This document shows positions 42,311 through 50,833 of a DNA stretch of 64,000 nucleotides, piece after piece (position 1 is the first letter of the stretch; each line of letters opens with the position of its first letter). The notes beneath the pieces were generated by a model. The model searched no databases. It was given only the letters and a program-made list of their open reading frames with translations, and was not told where the DNA came from. This DNA comes from Bacillus salipaludis. GTDB taxonomy: Bacteria; Bacillota; Bacilli; Bacillales_B; DSM-18226. A program made the translations under genes and the position numbers. Location of the stretch: assembly GCF_004358205.1 (NCBI RefSeq), contig NZ_SMYO01000006.1:248001-312000 (forward strand). Direction: 5' to 3'.

Positions 42311-43554
42311 GGTCGATGAAGGCCAAAATTCATCAGGGAAGCGAAGAATCGTCCTTCATAAGGTCGAAGCGGTCGGCTTATTAGAAATAAAACGGTCGAT
42401 GAAGGCCAAAACTCATCAAGGAAGCAAAGGGAACGTCCTTCATAAGGTCGATGAAGGCCAAAACTCATCAAGGAAGCAAAGAAATGTCCTTCAAAAGGTC
42501 GATGAAGGCCAAAATTCATCAAGGAAGCGAAGAAACGTCCTTCATAAGGTCGATGAAGGCCAAAACTCATCAAGCAAGCGAAGAAACGTCCTTCATAAGG
42601 TCGATGAAGGCCAAAACTCATCAAGGAAGCGAAGGAACGTCCTTCATAAGGTCGATGAAGGCCAAAATTCATCAAGGAAGCAAAGGGAACGTCCTTCATA
42701 AGGTCGATGAAGGCCAAAATTCATCAAGGAAGCAAAGGGAACGTCCTTCAAAAGGTCGATGAAGGCCAAAATTCATCAGGGAAGCAAAGGGAACGTCCTT
42801 CATAAGGTCGATGAAAGCCAAAACTCATCAAGGAAGCGAAGAAACGTCCTTCATAAGGTCGATGAAGGCCAAAACTCATCAAGGAAGCGAAGAAACGTCC
42901 TTTAAAAGGTCGATGAAGGCAAAAATTCATCAAGGAAGCGAAGAAACGTCCTTCATAAGGTCGATGAAGGACAAATCTCATCAGGGGAGCGAAGAAATGT
43001 CCTTCATAAGGTCGATGAAAGCCAGAACTCATCAAGCAAGCGAAGAAATGTCCTTCATAAGGTCGATGAAAGCCAGAACTCATCAAGCAAGCGAAGAAAC
43101 GTCCTTCATAAGGTCGATGAAAGCCAAAACTCATCAAGGAAGCGAAGAAACGTCCTTCATAAGGTCGATGAAGGCCAAAACTCATCAAGGGAGCGAAGAA
43201 ACGTCCTTCATAAGGTCGATGAAGGCCAAAATTCATCAAGGAAGCGAAGAAACGTCCTTCATAAGGTCGATGAAGGCCAAAATTCATCAAGGAAGCGAAG
43301 GGAACGTCCTTCAAAAGGTCGATGAAGGCCAAAACTCATCAAGGAAGCGAAGGAACGTACTTCATAAGGTCGATGAAGGCCAAAATTCATCAAGGAAGCA
43401 AAGGGAACGTCCTTCATAAGGTCGATGAAAGCCAAAACTCATCAAGGAAGCGAAGAAACGTCCTTCATAAAGTCGATGAAAAAAATTCATCAAGGAAGCA
43501 AAGAAACAATCCTTTATATGTTCGAAGCGGTCCGCTTATTAGAAATAAAACGGT
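42311..43554. repeat. Tandem array of 23 units (51/52 bp) with a 33-bp boundary box
   Basis: Units beginning GGTCGATGAAGGCCAAAA repeat at 42311, 42394, 42446, 42497, 42548, 42599, 42650, 42702, 42754, 42806, 42857, 42908, 42959, 43010, 43061, 43112, 43163, 43214, 43265, 43317, 43368, 43420 and 43471. Spacing is 51 bp, or 52 bp in six intervals where AAAGGGAACG replaces GAAGAAACG or similar. A box TCGAAGCGGTCSGCTTATTA with AGAAATAAAACGGT occurs at 42364-42396 and 43522-43554. Each junction can form CCTTCAT/ATGAAGG hairpins. Open frames run through on both strands but the 52-bp units break phase, so coding is unlikely. Confidence 0.92.
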
Positions 43555-43596
43555 ATAGGTTGCCTTAAAATCTTAAAAATATTTTAAAAGAATTGT

Positions 43597-43625
43597 TTGA
43601 CTATTCAATTCCTTCACCTTATAAT
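43597..43625 (+). promoter_or_regulatory. Sigma-A promoter of the ureohydrolase gene
   Basis: TTGACT (43597-43602), 17-bp spacer, TATAAT (43620-43625). Transcript start expected near 43632, at the edge of the palindrome that follows. Confidence 0.85.
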
Positions 43626-43635
43626 TTAATTAAAC

Positions 43636-43651
43636 TAACTACCGGTAGTTA
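43636..43651. promoter_or_regulatory. 16-bp perfect palindrome, candidate TetR operator
   Basis: TAACTACCGGTAGTTA is an exact palindrome just downstream of the -10 box, where a bound repressor blocks transcription. The TetR-type regulator encoded 1.1 kb downstream is the likely binder. Confidence 0.65.
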
Positions 43652-43679
43652 ATACTTAATTTTAAGGAGACAAATTATC

Positions 43680-44621
43680 ATGAAATACCCATTAAGTCCT
43701 GATGTAAAACCAGAATTTTGTACAAGCGGAACGTTTATGCGATTACCAGTTGAACGAGAAAATGCGAAGTTAGCAATCATAGGGATGCCTTTTGATACAG
43801 CTGCTTCCTTTAAGGTCGGAGCACGTTTTGCACCGCAAGCTATTCGTCAGTCTTCGATGACATTATTTCCTTATCATCCAGTTCATAAGGTATTTCCTTT
43901 TGAAGATACGAATGCCATCGATGTTGGTGACATTTCAGTAGTTCCACATAATATCCATCGCAGCTATCAATTAATTGAAGCAGCAGTGTCTGATTTAATG
44001 AACAAAAATATTATTCCTATCGGTTTAGGTGGAGACCACTCTGTGACTTTAGCCAATCTCCGTGCTGCAGCTAAAAAGTATGGACCAGTGGCAATGATTC
44101 ATTTTGATTCCCATACAGATACTTGGGACACTTATTATGATGAAAAATACTGGCACGGTTCACCATTTATTCGTGCTTATGAAGAAGGATTATTAATCCC
44201 AGAAAAAGTATTCCAGATTGGAATTAGAGGAACATTGAACGATCCGGGTGACTTAGATGCCAGCTATGAGTTAGGTTACAAAGTCGTTACTACTCCAGAA
44301 CTTAGTGAACGTGGTTTTGCAGATGTTTTACGTGAGATGAAAGAAGTAATTGGTGACACACCATGTTTCTTAACATTTGACATTGATTTCGTTGATCCAT
44401 CCTGTGCACCTGGAACAGGAACATTAGAAGTAGGCGGATTTAGTAGCCTTGAAACATTGAAAATGGTTCGCTCCTTAACTGATTTCAATTTTATCGGTTA
44501 TGACTTGGTAGAGGTATTGCCATCTTATGACCCAACAGGAATTACCTCATTATTGGCAGCAACGCTTGTTCATGAATTTGCTAGTTTAGCAACCTTAAAG
44601 ATTAAAAAAGAAACGGTATAA
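43680..44621 (+). CDS. Agmatinase/ureohydrolase-family protein
   Basis: 313 aa. Manganese-binding motifs of the arginase/agmatinase family: LGGDHSVTLANL, MIHFDSHTDTWDTYY and FLTFDIDFVDPSCAPGTGT; the end (YDPTGITSLLAATLVHEF) is also typical. The family removes urea from a guanidino compound (agmatine, guanidinobutyrate, guanidinopropionate or guanidine). HTDTWD is seen more in guanidino-acid hydrolases than in SpeB, so substrate is open. A TetR-type gene follows and a palindrome covers the promoter, suggesting induction by its substrate. AAGGAGA site before the ATG. Confidence 0.85.
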   Translation: MKYPLSPDVKPEFCTSGTFMRLPVERENAKLAIIGMPFDTAASFKVGARFAPQAIRQSSMTLFPYHPVHKVFPFEDTNAIDVGDISVVPHNIHRSYQLIEAAVSDLMNKNIIPIGLGGDHSVTLANLRAAAKKYGPVAMIHFDSHTDTWDTYYDEKYWHGSPFIRAYEEGLLIPEKVFQIGIRGTLNDPGDLDASYELGYKVVTTPELSERGFADVLREMKEVIGDTPCFLTFDIDFVDPSCAPGTGTLEVGGFSSLETLKMVRSLTDFNFIGYDLVEVLPSYDPTGITSLLAATLVHEFASLATLKIKKETV

Positions 44622-44629
44622 ATCTTGAG

Positions 44630-44663
44630 AAAGTTCTGTTTTGGGCAAAACAGAACTTTTTTT
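44630..44663 (+). terminator. Terminator of the ureohydrolase gene
   Basis: AAAGTTCTGTTTT and AAAACAGAACTTT with a GGGC loop and T7. Confidence 0.9.
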
Positions 44664-44748
44664 AATGAAGGAAAACTGTCTCCTTTAGACTTTTCGTATC
44701 ATTAGGGTTTATAATTGACGAAAGATGTAATTTTTTCGGGGGACAGTT

Positions 44749-45330
44749 ATGACAAGAGATAAAATTATTGCAGCAGCATTATCACTTTTCGCAAAAAATG
44801 GATATGAAGGAACGAGCTTATCTGAAATTGCAAAGGCAGTGGGGATTCAAAAGCCTTCTATTTATAACCATTTCAAAAGTAAAGAAGAGATTTTTCTGAC
44901 GATTTACGAGAATATTTTGATGTTTCATGTTCAAAAAATTAAAAATATCATGGATAGTATTAAAGGTTTAACAGCTGAAGAGCAGCTCCTTCAAATTCTT
45001 AAGGTAACTTTTGAATATTATATTGAGTTTGAGGATCAATCCACTTTTCTAAATAGAGCAATGGTTTTTCCTCCAGAGTCATTAAAGGAACAATTACACC
45101 ATCAGTTTTTCCGTTCTGAAGAAGAAATGTCTGATATCTTTCGGACGCTTATTAGGGAAGGGATGGAAAAAGGGGAAATTCGCGAAGGGAATATCGAGGA
45201 TTTCATCATGTCTTTCTATTGTTTAATTGACGGGATTTTCATTGAATTATCCTTTTATGGTGCTGAAAAGATGAAACCAAGGATTGCAAATATCTGGACA
45301 AACTTTTGGTATGGGCTTAAAAATGATTAA
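44749..45330 (+). CDS. TetR-family transcriptional regulator
   Basis: 193 aa. N-terminal HTH: KIIAAALSLFAKNGYEGTSLSEIAKAVGIQKPSIYNHFKSKEEIF, then an all-helical ligand domain (IEFEDQSTFLNRAMVFPPESLKEQL, DFIMSFYCLIDGIFIELSFYG). It has its own promoter region after the ureohydrolase terminator. Likely target is the 16-bp palindrome at 43636. TetR proteins of this kind often control efflux or detoxification, so other targets are possible. Confidence 0.88.
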   Translation: MTRDKIIAAALSLFAKNGYEGTSLSEIAKAVGIQKPSIYNHFKSKEEIFLTIYENILMFHVQKIKNIMDSIKGLTAEEQLLQILKVTFEYYIEFEDQSTFLNRAMVFPPESLKEQLHHQFFRSEEEMSDIFRTLIREGMEKGEIREGNIEDFIMSFYCLIDGIFIELSFYGAEKMKPRIANIWTNFWYGLKND

Positions 45331-45358
45331 CAGCTGCGGATATTCGCAGCTGTTTTTT
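45329..45358. terminator. Bidirectional terminator
   Basis: AACAGCTGCG/CGCAGCTGTT stem, 6-nt loop, T6; between convergent tetR and the cupin regulator gene. Confidence 0.88.
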
Positions 45359-45362
45359 CATC

Positions 45363-45911
45363 TTAAAACAAATCCCTCAGCTCTGTATCTGAATAAATCG
45401 AAATTAATACGACTGCTTTTGTGTCACCGATATTCTTAACAAAATGCGGGACACTTGCATTCCAGCTAAAGGAATCGCCTTCTTCTAAAATAATGGAATC
45501 CTCTCCCTGTTCCGCCAGGACTTTGCCTTCTAAGACCAAATGACATTCTTCCCCTTCATGCGCATTCGCTTCCCCCATTGACGCCCCAGGGGGGAACTCC
45601 ACACTCATCATTCGCAATCCGCCTTTTGATGAAATATGTTCGATTTTTAACGTATGAAAAGTTGTTTGCGAACGCTCATTTTTCCTCACTACCCGCATAT
45701 GGTGTTCTTTTTTTAACAATAAATATGGCAATGGTACTTCCAGAAATTCAGCAATGGTTTGCAAGGTATTAATGGATGGGGAAGTGTTATTGTTTTCCAC
45801 ATTACTGATAAAACCTTTTGAAAGACCAGTACTTTCACACATTTGGGCAATGGTAATTTTTTTTCTCTTACGTATTGCGCGAATTTTTGAACCAATATCC
45901 AGAATAACCAC
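45363..45911 (-). CDS. XRE-cupin transcriptional regulator (PuuR-like layout)
   Basis: 182 aa. N-terminal XRE HTH (IGSKIRAIRKRKKITIAQMCESTGLSKGFISNVENNNTSPSINTL) and a C-terminal cupin (PPGASMGEANAHEGEECHLVLEGKV, EGDSFSWNASVPHFVKNIG). Such proteins sense small ligands such as polyamines or aromatic compounds. The start is uncertain: GTG 45911 lies within the GAGGTGG ribosome site, so translation may begin at the following ATT or CTG codons. It diverges from the hydrolase-DoxX-dioxygenase genes and is a candidate regulator for them. Confidence 0.85.
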   Translation of the reverse strand: MVILDIGSKIRAIRKRKKITIAQMCESTGLSKGFISNVENNNTSPSINTLQTIAEFLEVPLPYLLLKKEHHMRVVRKNERSQTTFHTLKIEHISSKGGLRMMSVEFPPGASMGEANAHEGEECHLVLEGKVLAEQGEDSIILEEGDSFSWNASVPHFVKNIGDTKAVVLISIYSDTELRDLF

Positions 45912-45927
45912 CTCGTAAGTTTTCTAA

Positions 45928-46050
45928 TAGGAAACATAATTATATATTAGCAAAAAAATAATTGACATTCTATATGCAATATTGTTATCTTATAAATAAA
46001 TAATATTCATATTAGGAAACATTATTTCTTTTGAGTTTTGTAATATGAAT
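45928..46050. promoter_or_regulatory. Divergent control region with repeated and inverted boxes
   Basis: TAGGAAACAT occurs at 45928-45937 and 46013-46022 as direct repeats. ATTCATATTA (46005-46014) and TAATATGAAT (46041-46050) form a perfect 10-bp inverted repeat with 26 bases between. A TTGACA (45962-45967) lies between them on the plus strand but its -10 is weak. These are candidate operators for the XRE-cupin regulator. Confidence 0.4.
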
Positions 46051-46143
46051 TTAATATTATTATGTGGATACTAATGTTTTGGATTTTATATTCATAAATA
46101 GCCAACCTATTAGTAAAAGAAATAAATGAAAGGATGATCACTC

Positions 46144-46788
46144 ATGAATTCACCGATGATTTATGAACTAAGAAGACCAAAACAAACAGACCCAAATAAA
46201 ATCTATCCCGCCTTGTTTGTTATGCACGGAATCGGCAGCAATGAACAAAATATGTTGTCTTTAGTAGAGGGACTAGAAGAGAAGTTTTTCATTTTTAGTG
46301 TTCGGGGACATTTAACACAGCCGCCTGGCTATGCTTTCTTTACGATTGAAGGCTATGGAAAACCGCATCGATCGGTGTTTGATGAAGGAATTCGCAAGCT
46401 AACCAGCTTTATTGATTATGCTAGCGAACAATACCCAATTGATCCAAATCAATTGTATTTGCTTGGTTTTAGTCAAGGTGCAATTGTTTCGATGACGCTT
46501 GGTTTAACATTAGGCAATCGGATCAAAGGAATTATTGCACTCAGTGGATATATTCCTGGTTTCGTTAAAGAGGAGTATGATATCAAACCAGTCAATGACT
46601 TGTCTTTGTTTATTTCTCATGGTGATATGGATCAGGTTCTTCCATATGAATGGGGAGTGGCCAATGATGAATATTTCAGGGAGTTAGGTGCGGATGTTAC
46701 GTTCAAAACCTATCATGAAGGACATACCGTTTCATTAATGAACCAGCAGGATTTTATGGAATGGATCATAAACAGTTTAAAGAATTAA
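46144..46788 (+). CDS. Phospholipase/carboxylesterase-type alpha/beta hydrolase
   Basis: 214 aa. LFVMHGIGSNEQNMLSL (oxyanion region), LYLLGFSQGAIVSM (nucleophile Ser in GFSQG), LFISHGDMDQVLP (Asp) and TYHEGHTVS (His) complete the catalytic triad. It resembles MhqD-type esterases of the quinone-stress regulon and stands first in a run with a DoxX-like and an extradiol-dioxygenase-like gene. AAAGGATGATC site before the ATG. A detoxifying or aromatic-ester-cleaving role is inference from neighbours. Confidence 0.85.
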   Translation: MNSPMIYELRRPKQTDPNKIYPALFVMHGIGSNEQNMLSLVEGLEEKFFIFSVRGHLTQPPGYAFFTIEGYGKPHRSVFDEGIRKLTSFIDYASEQYPIDPNQLYLLGFSQGAIVSMTLGLTLGNRIKGIIALSGYIPGFVKEEYDIKPVNDLSLFISHGDMDQVLPYEWGVANDEYFRELGADVTFKTYHEGHTVSLMNQQDFMEWIINSLKN

Positions 46789-46830
46789 TTAGAAAAGAAT
46801 TATAGTGGAAAAATAGAGGAGGAAGAAAAA

Positions 46831-47253
46831 ATGATGAAGAAATATGAGGTTGGTACGATTATTTTACGTGTAATATTAGGGATAACATTTTTTATTCATG
46901 GGTTAGCTAAGTTCCAAGGCGGGATTGAAAATATTGTCGGCTGGTTTAGCAGTATGGGATTACCAGGATTCATGGCATATGTTGTAGCTTCTTTTGAAAT
47001 CCTTGGAGGTATTCTACTTGTTATTGGTTTAGGAAGCAGAGTGGTTGCAGGATTATTTGTTTTGTTAATGGCTGGAGCAACGTTAAAAGTAAAATTAGCA
47101 GTAGGTTTTTTAGGAAATGGTCAAATGGCTGGTTATGAATTAGATCTTGCATTCCTTGCAATGGCAATCTTTATCGCAATCAATGGAAGCAAACTGTTTT
47201 CGCTCGATTCCCTAATTGTCAAAGGACAAAAAACGAATACAACATCACTTTAA
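46831..47253 (+). CDS. DoxX-family membrane protein (MhqP-like)
   Basis: 140 aa with four hydrophobic helices. ILRVILGITFFIHGLAKFQGGIENIVGWFSSMGLPGF and SFEILGGILLVIGLGSRVVAGLFVLLM are the DoxX pattern seen in MhqP/CatD of Bacillus, which sit with ring-cleavage enzymes and protect against quinones. AGAGGAGG site; 42 bases after the esterase gene and 51 before the dioxygenase, so likely one operon. Confidence 0.88.
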   Translation: MMKKYEVGTIILRVILGITFFIHGLAKFQGGIENIVGWFSSMGLPGFMAYVVASFEILGGILLVIGLGSRVVAGLFVLLMAGATLKVKLAVGFLGNGQMAGYELDLAFLAMAIFIAINGSKLFSLDSLIVKGQKTNTTSL

Positions 47254-47304
47254 TAGGTGAAATCAGAATTTTATTTGGAAATTAAAAAGTGAGGAGGAAA
47301 TAAC

Positions 47305-48084
47305 ATGATACCATCACTGTTTATTGCACACGGTGCACCGTTAATTGCAATTGAAAACAATGAGTATACCCAGTTTATTACCCAGTTGGGTCAATCGATG
47401 CCACGTCCAAAAGCGATTGTTGTTTTTTCTGCGCATTGGGAGTCAACTGATCAAAAAGTTAGTGAGGTTGATACGTATTCCACCATTTATGATTTTGGTG
47501 GTTTCGACCCGTCTTTATATACGATTCAATATCCCGCAAAAGGAAAATTAGAAATTGCTAAAGAAATTGAAGATTTATTTACCCAAAATGGAGTCCCTTT
47601 TCAAATTGAAACGACTCGCGGTTTAGATCATGGCGCTTGGGTAGTGCTTCGGCTGCTTTATCCAAATGCTGATATTCCTGTTATTGCGATGTCCGTTAAT
47701 CCGAATCTTACACCAGAAGAGCAATATAAAATTGGTAAATCTTTAGCCGTTTTAAGAGAAAAGGATATTTTAGTTATTGGCAGCGGAGGGACCGTTCATA
47801 ACCTAAGAGCAGTGAAGTGGGCCGACAATGGCGAAGTTGATTCGTGGGCACTGGAATTTGATGAGTGGTTAAGCTTACATTTGAAAAAATGGGATTTAGA
47901 CTCTCTTTTCAATTATGAAAAGCTGGCTCCAAATGCACAATATGCAGTTCCTCCTTATGGAAATGAACACTTTGTTCCACTTTTTTATGCGATGGGTGCA
48001 GCGGATGATGCGAAAAAAGCTACCTTGCTTCATAGAAGTTTTCGTTACGGAAACCTCAGTCACAGTGTTTGGCAATTTGGATAA
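47305..48084 (+). CDS. Extradiol ring-cleavage (DODA/LigB-type) dioxygenase
   Basis: 259 aa. LFIAHGAPLIAIENN, AIVVFSAHWES, LDHGAWVVLRLLYP, VIGSGGTVHNLR are the class III extradiol dioxygenase (YgiD/4,5-DOPA dioxygenase) pattern, with His residues for the single active-site metal. It would open catechol-type rings. With the MhqP-like and esterase genes it makes a likely catechol/quinone clearing operon. GAGGAGG site before the ATG. Confidence 0.88.
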   Translation: MIPSLFIAHGAPLIAIENNEYTQFITQLGQSMPRPKAIVVFSAHWESTDQKVSEVDTYSTIYDFGGFDPSLYTIQYPAKGKLEIAKEIEDLFTQNGVPFQIETTRGLDHGAWVVLRLLYPNADIPVIAMSVNPNLTPEEQYKIGKSLAVLREKDILVIGSGGTVHNLRAVKWADNGEVDSWALEFDEWLSLHLKKWDLDSLFNYEKLAPNAQYAVPPYGNEHFVPLFYAMGAADDAKKATLLHRSFRYGNLSHSVWQFG

Positions 48085-48229
48085 TATTTATTGAAAACAG
48101 ATCATATTGGTCTGTTTTTTCTTTTTTTGAACAAAAAGATTAAAATGCAGGTCCAATAGGGACATTATTAAATAATTGTACTAATATGGTAAATGATTAC
48201 TAATTTATATAACAGGGGGGTTCTAACCA

Positions 48230-48652
48230 ATGAAGACAAAAATCGAGTGGACCGAGAAAATGGCGTTTTCCAGTACGACTCCATCAGGTCATGAAATCAA
48301 AATGGATGCAGCAGAAGAGGTAGGAGGAACAAATAGCGGGGCAAGACCTACAGAATTACTGTTAAATGCGGTTGCGGGCTGTACGGGGATTGATATTATC
48401 TCGATTTTGACAAAAATGCGTTTAAATCCAACTAAATTTCACATGGATGTCGAAGGTCAGCGGGCCGATGAACATCCGAAAAAATTTACTGAAATTCATA
48501 TTCATTATGCATTAGAAGGGGACCTTTCTGAAGATAAGGTACTTCGCGCCATCCAGCTTTCCATGGATAAATATTGCTCCGTATCCCATTCATTAAGTGC
48601 GACCATTCATGCAAGTTATTCAATAAACGGTGGGGAAACAAAAAGTATTTAA
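48230..48652 (+). CDS. OsmC-family protein
   Basis: 140 aa. ARPTELLLNAVAGCTGIDIISIL and KYCSVSHSLSATIHASYSI hold the two Cys that OsmC/Ohr proteins use to reduce organic hydroperoxides. The spacing and the HPKKFTEIHIHYALEG strand match the YhfA-like branch. AGGGGGG site before the ATG. It follows the dioxygenase gene by 145 bases and precedes an alpha/beta hydrolase by 25; an oxidative-stress or electrophile role fits the neighbourhood. Confidence 0.87.
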   Translation: MKTKIEWTEKMAFSSTTPSGHEIKMDAAEEVGGTNSGARPTELLLNAVAGCTGIDIISILTKMRLNPTKFHMDVEGQRADEHPKKFTEIHIHYALEGDLSEDKVLRAIQLSMDKYCSVSHSLSATIHASYSINGGETKSI

Positions 48653-48677
48653 ATGGCTTTGAAAGGAATGTGACGTT

Positions 48678-49472
48678 ATGATGGAGGTAAAATCTATTCA
48701 ATTGAAAAATGGAACAATGGACTATATCGATGAAGGGAAAGGAATGCCCATTATTTTTCTCCATGGATTTTGTGGCAGCAGCCGTTATTGGGAGAAAGTC
48801 ATTCCAAGTTTAGCGGAAAAATATCGGGTTATTGCTCCAGACCTCCCGGGGCATGGAGACACAACTATTTTTAAAGAAAATGATACGATTGAAGTCTTTG
48901 CTGATGTCATCAAGGAGTTTTTAGCCGAGTTAAATGTTGATAAGGTTACTATGTTTGGTCATTCACTCGGAGGTTACATAACGCTAGCTTTTGCGGAAAA
49001 GTATAGTGAACGGTTAAGTGGATTTTCACTAGTTCATTCCACGGCTTTTCCGGATTCTGATGACGCGAAAAAGGGTAGGGAAGCAAATGTTACAAAAGTC
49101 CAAGAGCTCGGAATTTCTGTTCTTATAGATGGATTAGTCCCTAAGCTATTTTCGCCTGAAAACGTCGAGAAAAATGCTGAATACGTTGATACGACGAGAC
49201 AAATCGGGTATTCAACATCGCCTCATGGTGCAATGAGTACCCTTATTGCCATGAAAAACAGACCAAATCGTAATTATGTCTTAGAAGAGACGACACTTCC
49301 TGTCTTATTAATTGCTGGTGAAAAGGACCAGATTATACCGAAAGAAAATACCTTTTCTGTTACCAAATCCAATATTAAGCAGAGTATAATCACAGATTCA
49401 GGTCATATGAGTATGTATGAGAATCCGAATGAACTCATTTCTGAAATAGACAAATTCCTAATAGAAGTTTAA
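48678..49472 (+). CDS. Alpha/beta hydrolase
   Basis: 264 aa classic fold. IIFLHGFCGSSRYWEKVIPSL (oxyanion loop), APDLPGHGDT, VTMFGHSLGGYITLAFA (nucleophile Ser), LLIAGEKDQIIPKEN (Asp) and ITDSGHMSMYENP (His). Similar to ring-cleavage-product hydrolases and epoxide- or lipid-hydrolase relatives. Placed after an extradiol dioxygenase and OsmC gene, a meta-cleavage-product hydrolase is one possible role, not shown by the sequence. Confidence 0.85.
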   Translation: MMEVKSIQLKNGTMDYIDEGKGMPIIFLHGFCGSSRYWEKVIPSLAEKYRVIAPDLPGHGDTTIFKENDTIEVFADVIKEFLAELNVDKVTMFGHSLGGYITLAFAEKYSERLSGFSLVHSTAFPDSDDAKKGREANVTKVQELGISVLIDGLVPKLFSPENVEKNAEYVDTTRQIGYSTSPHGAMSTLIAMKNRPNRNYVLEETTLPVLLIAGEKDQIIPKENTFSVTKSNIKQSIITDSGHMSMYENPNELISEIDKFLIEV

Positions 49473-49477
49473 ACAAT

Positions 49478-49516
49478 AAAGCAGTTATCTCCCGAAAAGA
49501 TAACTGCTTTGCTTTT
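49478..49516. terminator. Bidirectional terminator
   Basis: Perfect AAAGCAGTTATCT/AGATAACTGCTTT stem with a 7-nt loop, between the convergent hydrolase and GH18 genes. Confidence 0.9.
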
Positions 49517-50678
49517 ACTGATTATACGTATATTGCTTTGATTCCATTAAAGTATCATAAATCGAGCTTGTCAAACTATCTTGACCTTTTGTATCATGAC
49601 CTGCTTCCCACATCATCATGCCGCCGAAGCCATGGTCAAGAGCCAGTTTGGTTTTCAATTTCATCGTCGTTTCACCGTTATAGTAATAAGTGGTGCCATT
49701 CATTTGGACAACATTTTTCGTTGCATTTGCCGGATCTTTATGGACAATTGCGGCATAAGAAACCTGCTTAATTTTAGGATTAACTGGCTGTGCGTAAGCC
49801 GGGACACCCAAAACGAGCTTTTCGGTTGAAAGATGGTTTACTTTAAACAGGTTTGTCCAATAGTTAACGATTTTCTCCGTTAACGGGTAGGGAGACAAGT
49901 TGGACGCATGATAGCCGCCATCCCATTGTCCGTCATAAGCCATAATATTGACATGATCCGTATATTGGAACATCACAGGATTATAGACGATAAAACCAAC
50001 AACCGTACCGGCTACAGCATGAATCTTAGAATTAACCGCCATGGATAGTTCTTTGTTTTCTGCATGTAATTTGTTGCTTAATTCTTTTGTGAATTTTGTT
50101 AAGTTTTCAGCATCAGCTGTCGAACGAGGAAATTCAAAGTCAATATCAATTCCATCAAGTTTTTCACGGTCTGCAAAACTAGTAAGTTCGCTCACAAGTT
50201 TTGTCCGGGAAGCTGGATTGGAAATCGCTGCTTTAAAATAATCATAGGATTCCCCGCCGTTCATATGATACCAGCCGCCTACTGCAACCATTGCTTTGAC
50301 ATGATGGCTATGTGCTTTTGATACCATTGTTCGTAGATTGGTTAGGGCTGTTTTGCCATTGAGACCAATGCTACCGTCTTTCATGGGATGGGCAAATGAA
50401 AAAATAACATGTGTGATTTTGGTGTAATCAACCACATTAGGATCACGAAAATCCTGTATATAGCTGATCAGCACTTTTGATTGCTGTTTTGGTTCTTCCC
50501 ATTTAGGCAATGCCTTTTGTTCCGGCCTTACCGATGATTTTGGTACTTGTTCTATTTTAAGCACTTTTGCTTGTTCTTCCTTTTTATCAGAATATAAAAT
50601 TCCCGAAATAAATCCTCCAATAAAAATGGTTAAAAGTATCACGGTTAGGAGGATCGAGTGTTTTTTCATGGAGTTCAA
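49515..50678 (-). CDS. Glycoside hydrolase family 18 (chitinase-like) exported protein
   Basis: 387 aa. An N-terminal hydrophobic segment (HSILLTVILLTIFIGGFISGILY) with no clear cleavage site suggests a membrane anchor. The barrel has VMVAVGGWYHMNGG-type strand, the catalytic LDGIDIDFEFPR (DxxDxDxE motif, Glu as acid), NIMAYDGQWDGG and LVLGVPAYAQP, ending in GGMMMWEAGHD. It could cut chitin, cell-wall glucosaminides, or be a spore-coat type GH18. No LysM or chitin-binding module is present. Confidence 0.88.
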   Translation of the reverse strand: MNSMKKHSILLTVILLTIFIGGFISGILYSDKKEEQAKVLKIEQVPKSSVRPEQKALPKWEEPKQQSKVLISYIQDFRDPNVVDYTKITHVIFSFAHPMKDGSIGLNGKTALTNLRTMVSKAHSHHVKAMVAVGGWYHMNGGESYDYFKAAISNPASRTKLVSELTSFADREKLDGIDIDFEFPRSTADAENLTKFTKELSNKLHAENKELSMAVNSKIHAVAGTVVGFIVYNPVMFQYTDHVNIMAYDGQWDGGYHASNLSPYPLTEKIVNYWTNLFKVNHLSTEKLVLGVPAYAQPVNPKIKQVSYAAIVHKDPANATKNVVQMNGTTYYYNGETTMKLKTKLALDHGFGGMMMWEAGHDTKGQDSLTSSIYDTLMESKQYTYNQ

Positions 50679-50833
50679 TTCCCCCCTTATAACTTCACTT
50701 ATAAAATTGTAACAGAAAAAAAGCTGAGAAAGAGCTGGTAATATCTAGTTCAAATCGGAAGTAAAATATTTTAAGTATTTTAATAAAAATGTGATAATAG
50801 TAAATAAGAAAATTGTGGTAAAGGAGTCCTAAT

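Noticed and set aside
42311..43554. CRISPR array
   Set aside because: Units are contiguous and 51-52 bp long with no unique spacers, and no cas genes are near.
42273..43558. Long ORFs on both strands through the tandem array (17-residue repeats)
   Set aside because: They exist only because 51 is divisible by three; six 52-bp units break phase, no ribosome sites precede them, and both strands are open at once. Treated as DNA repeat, not genes.
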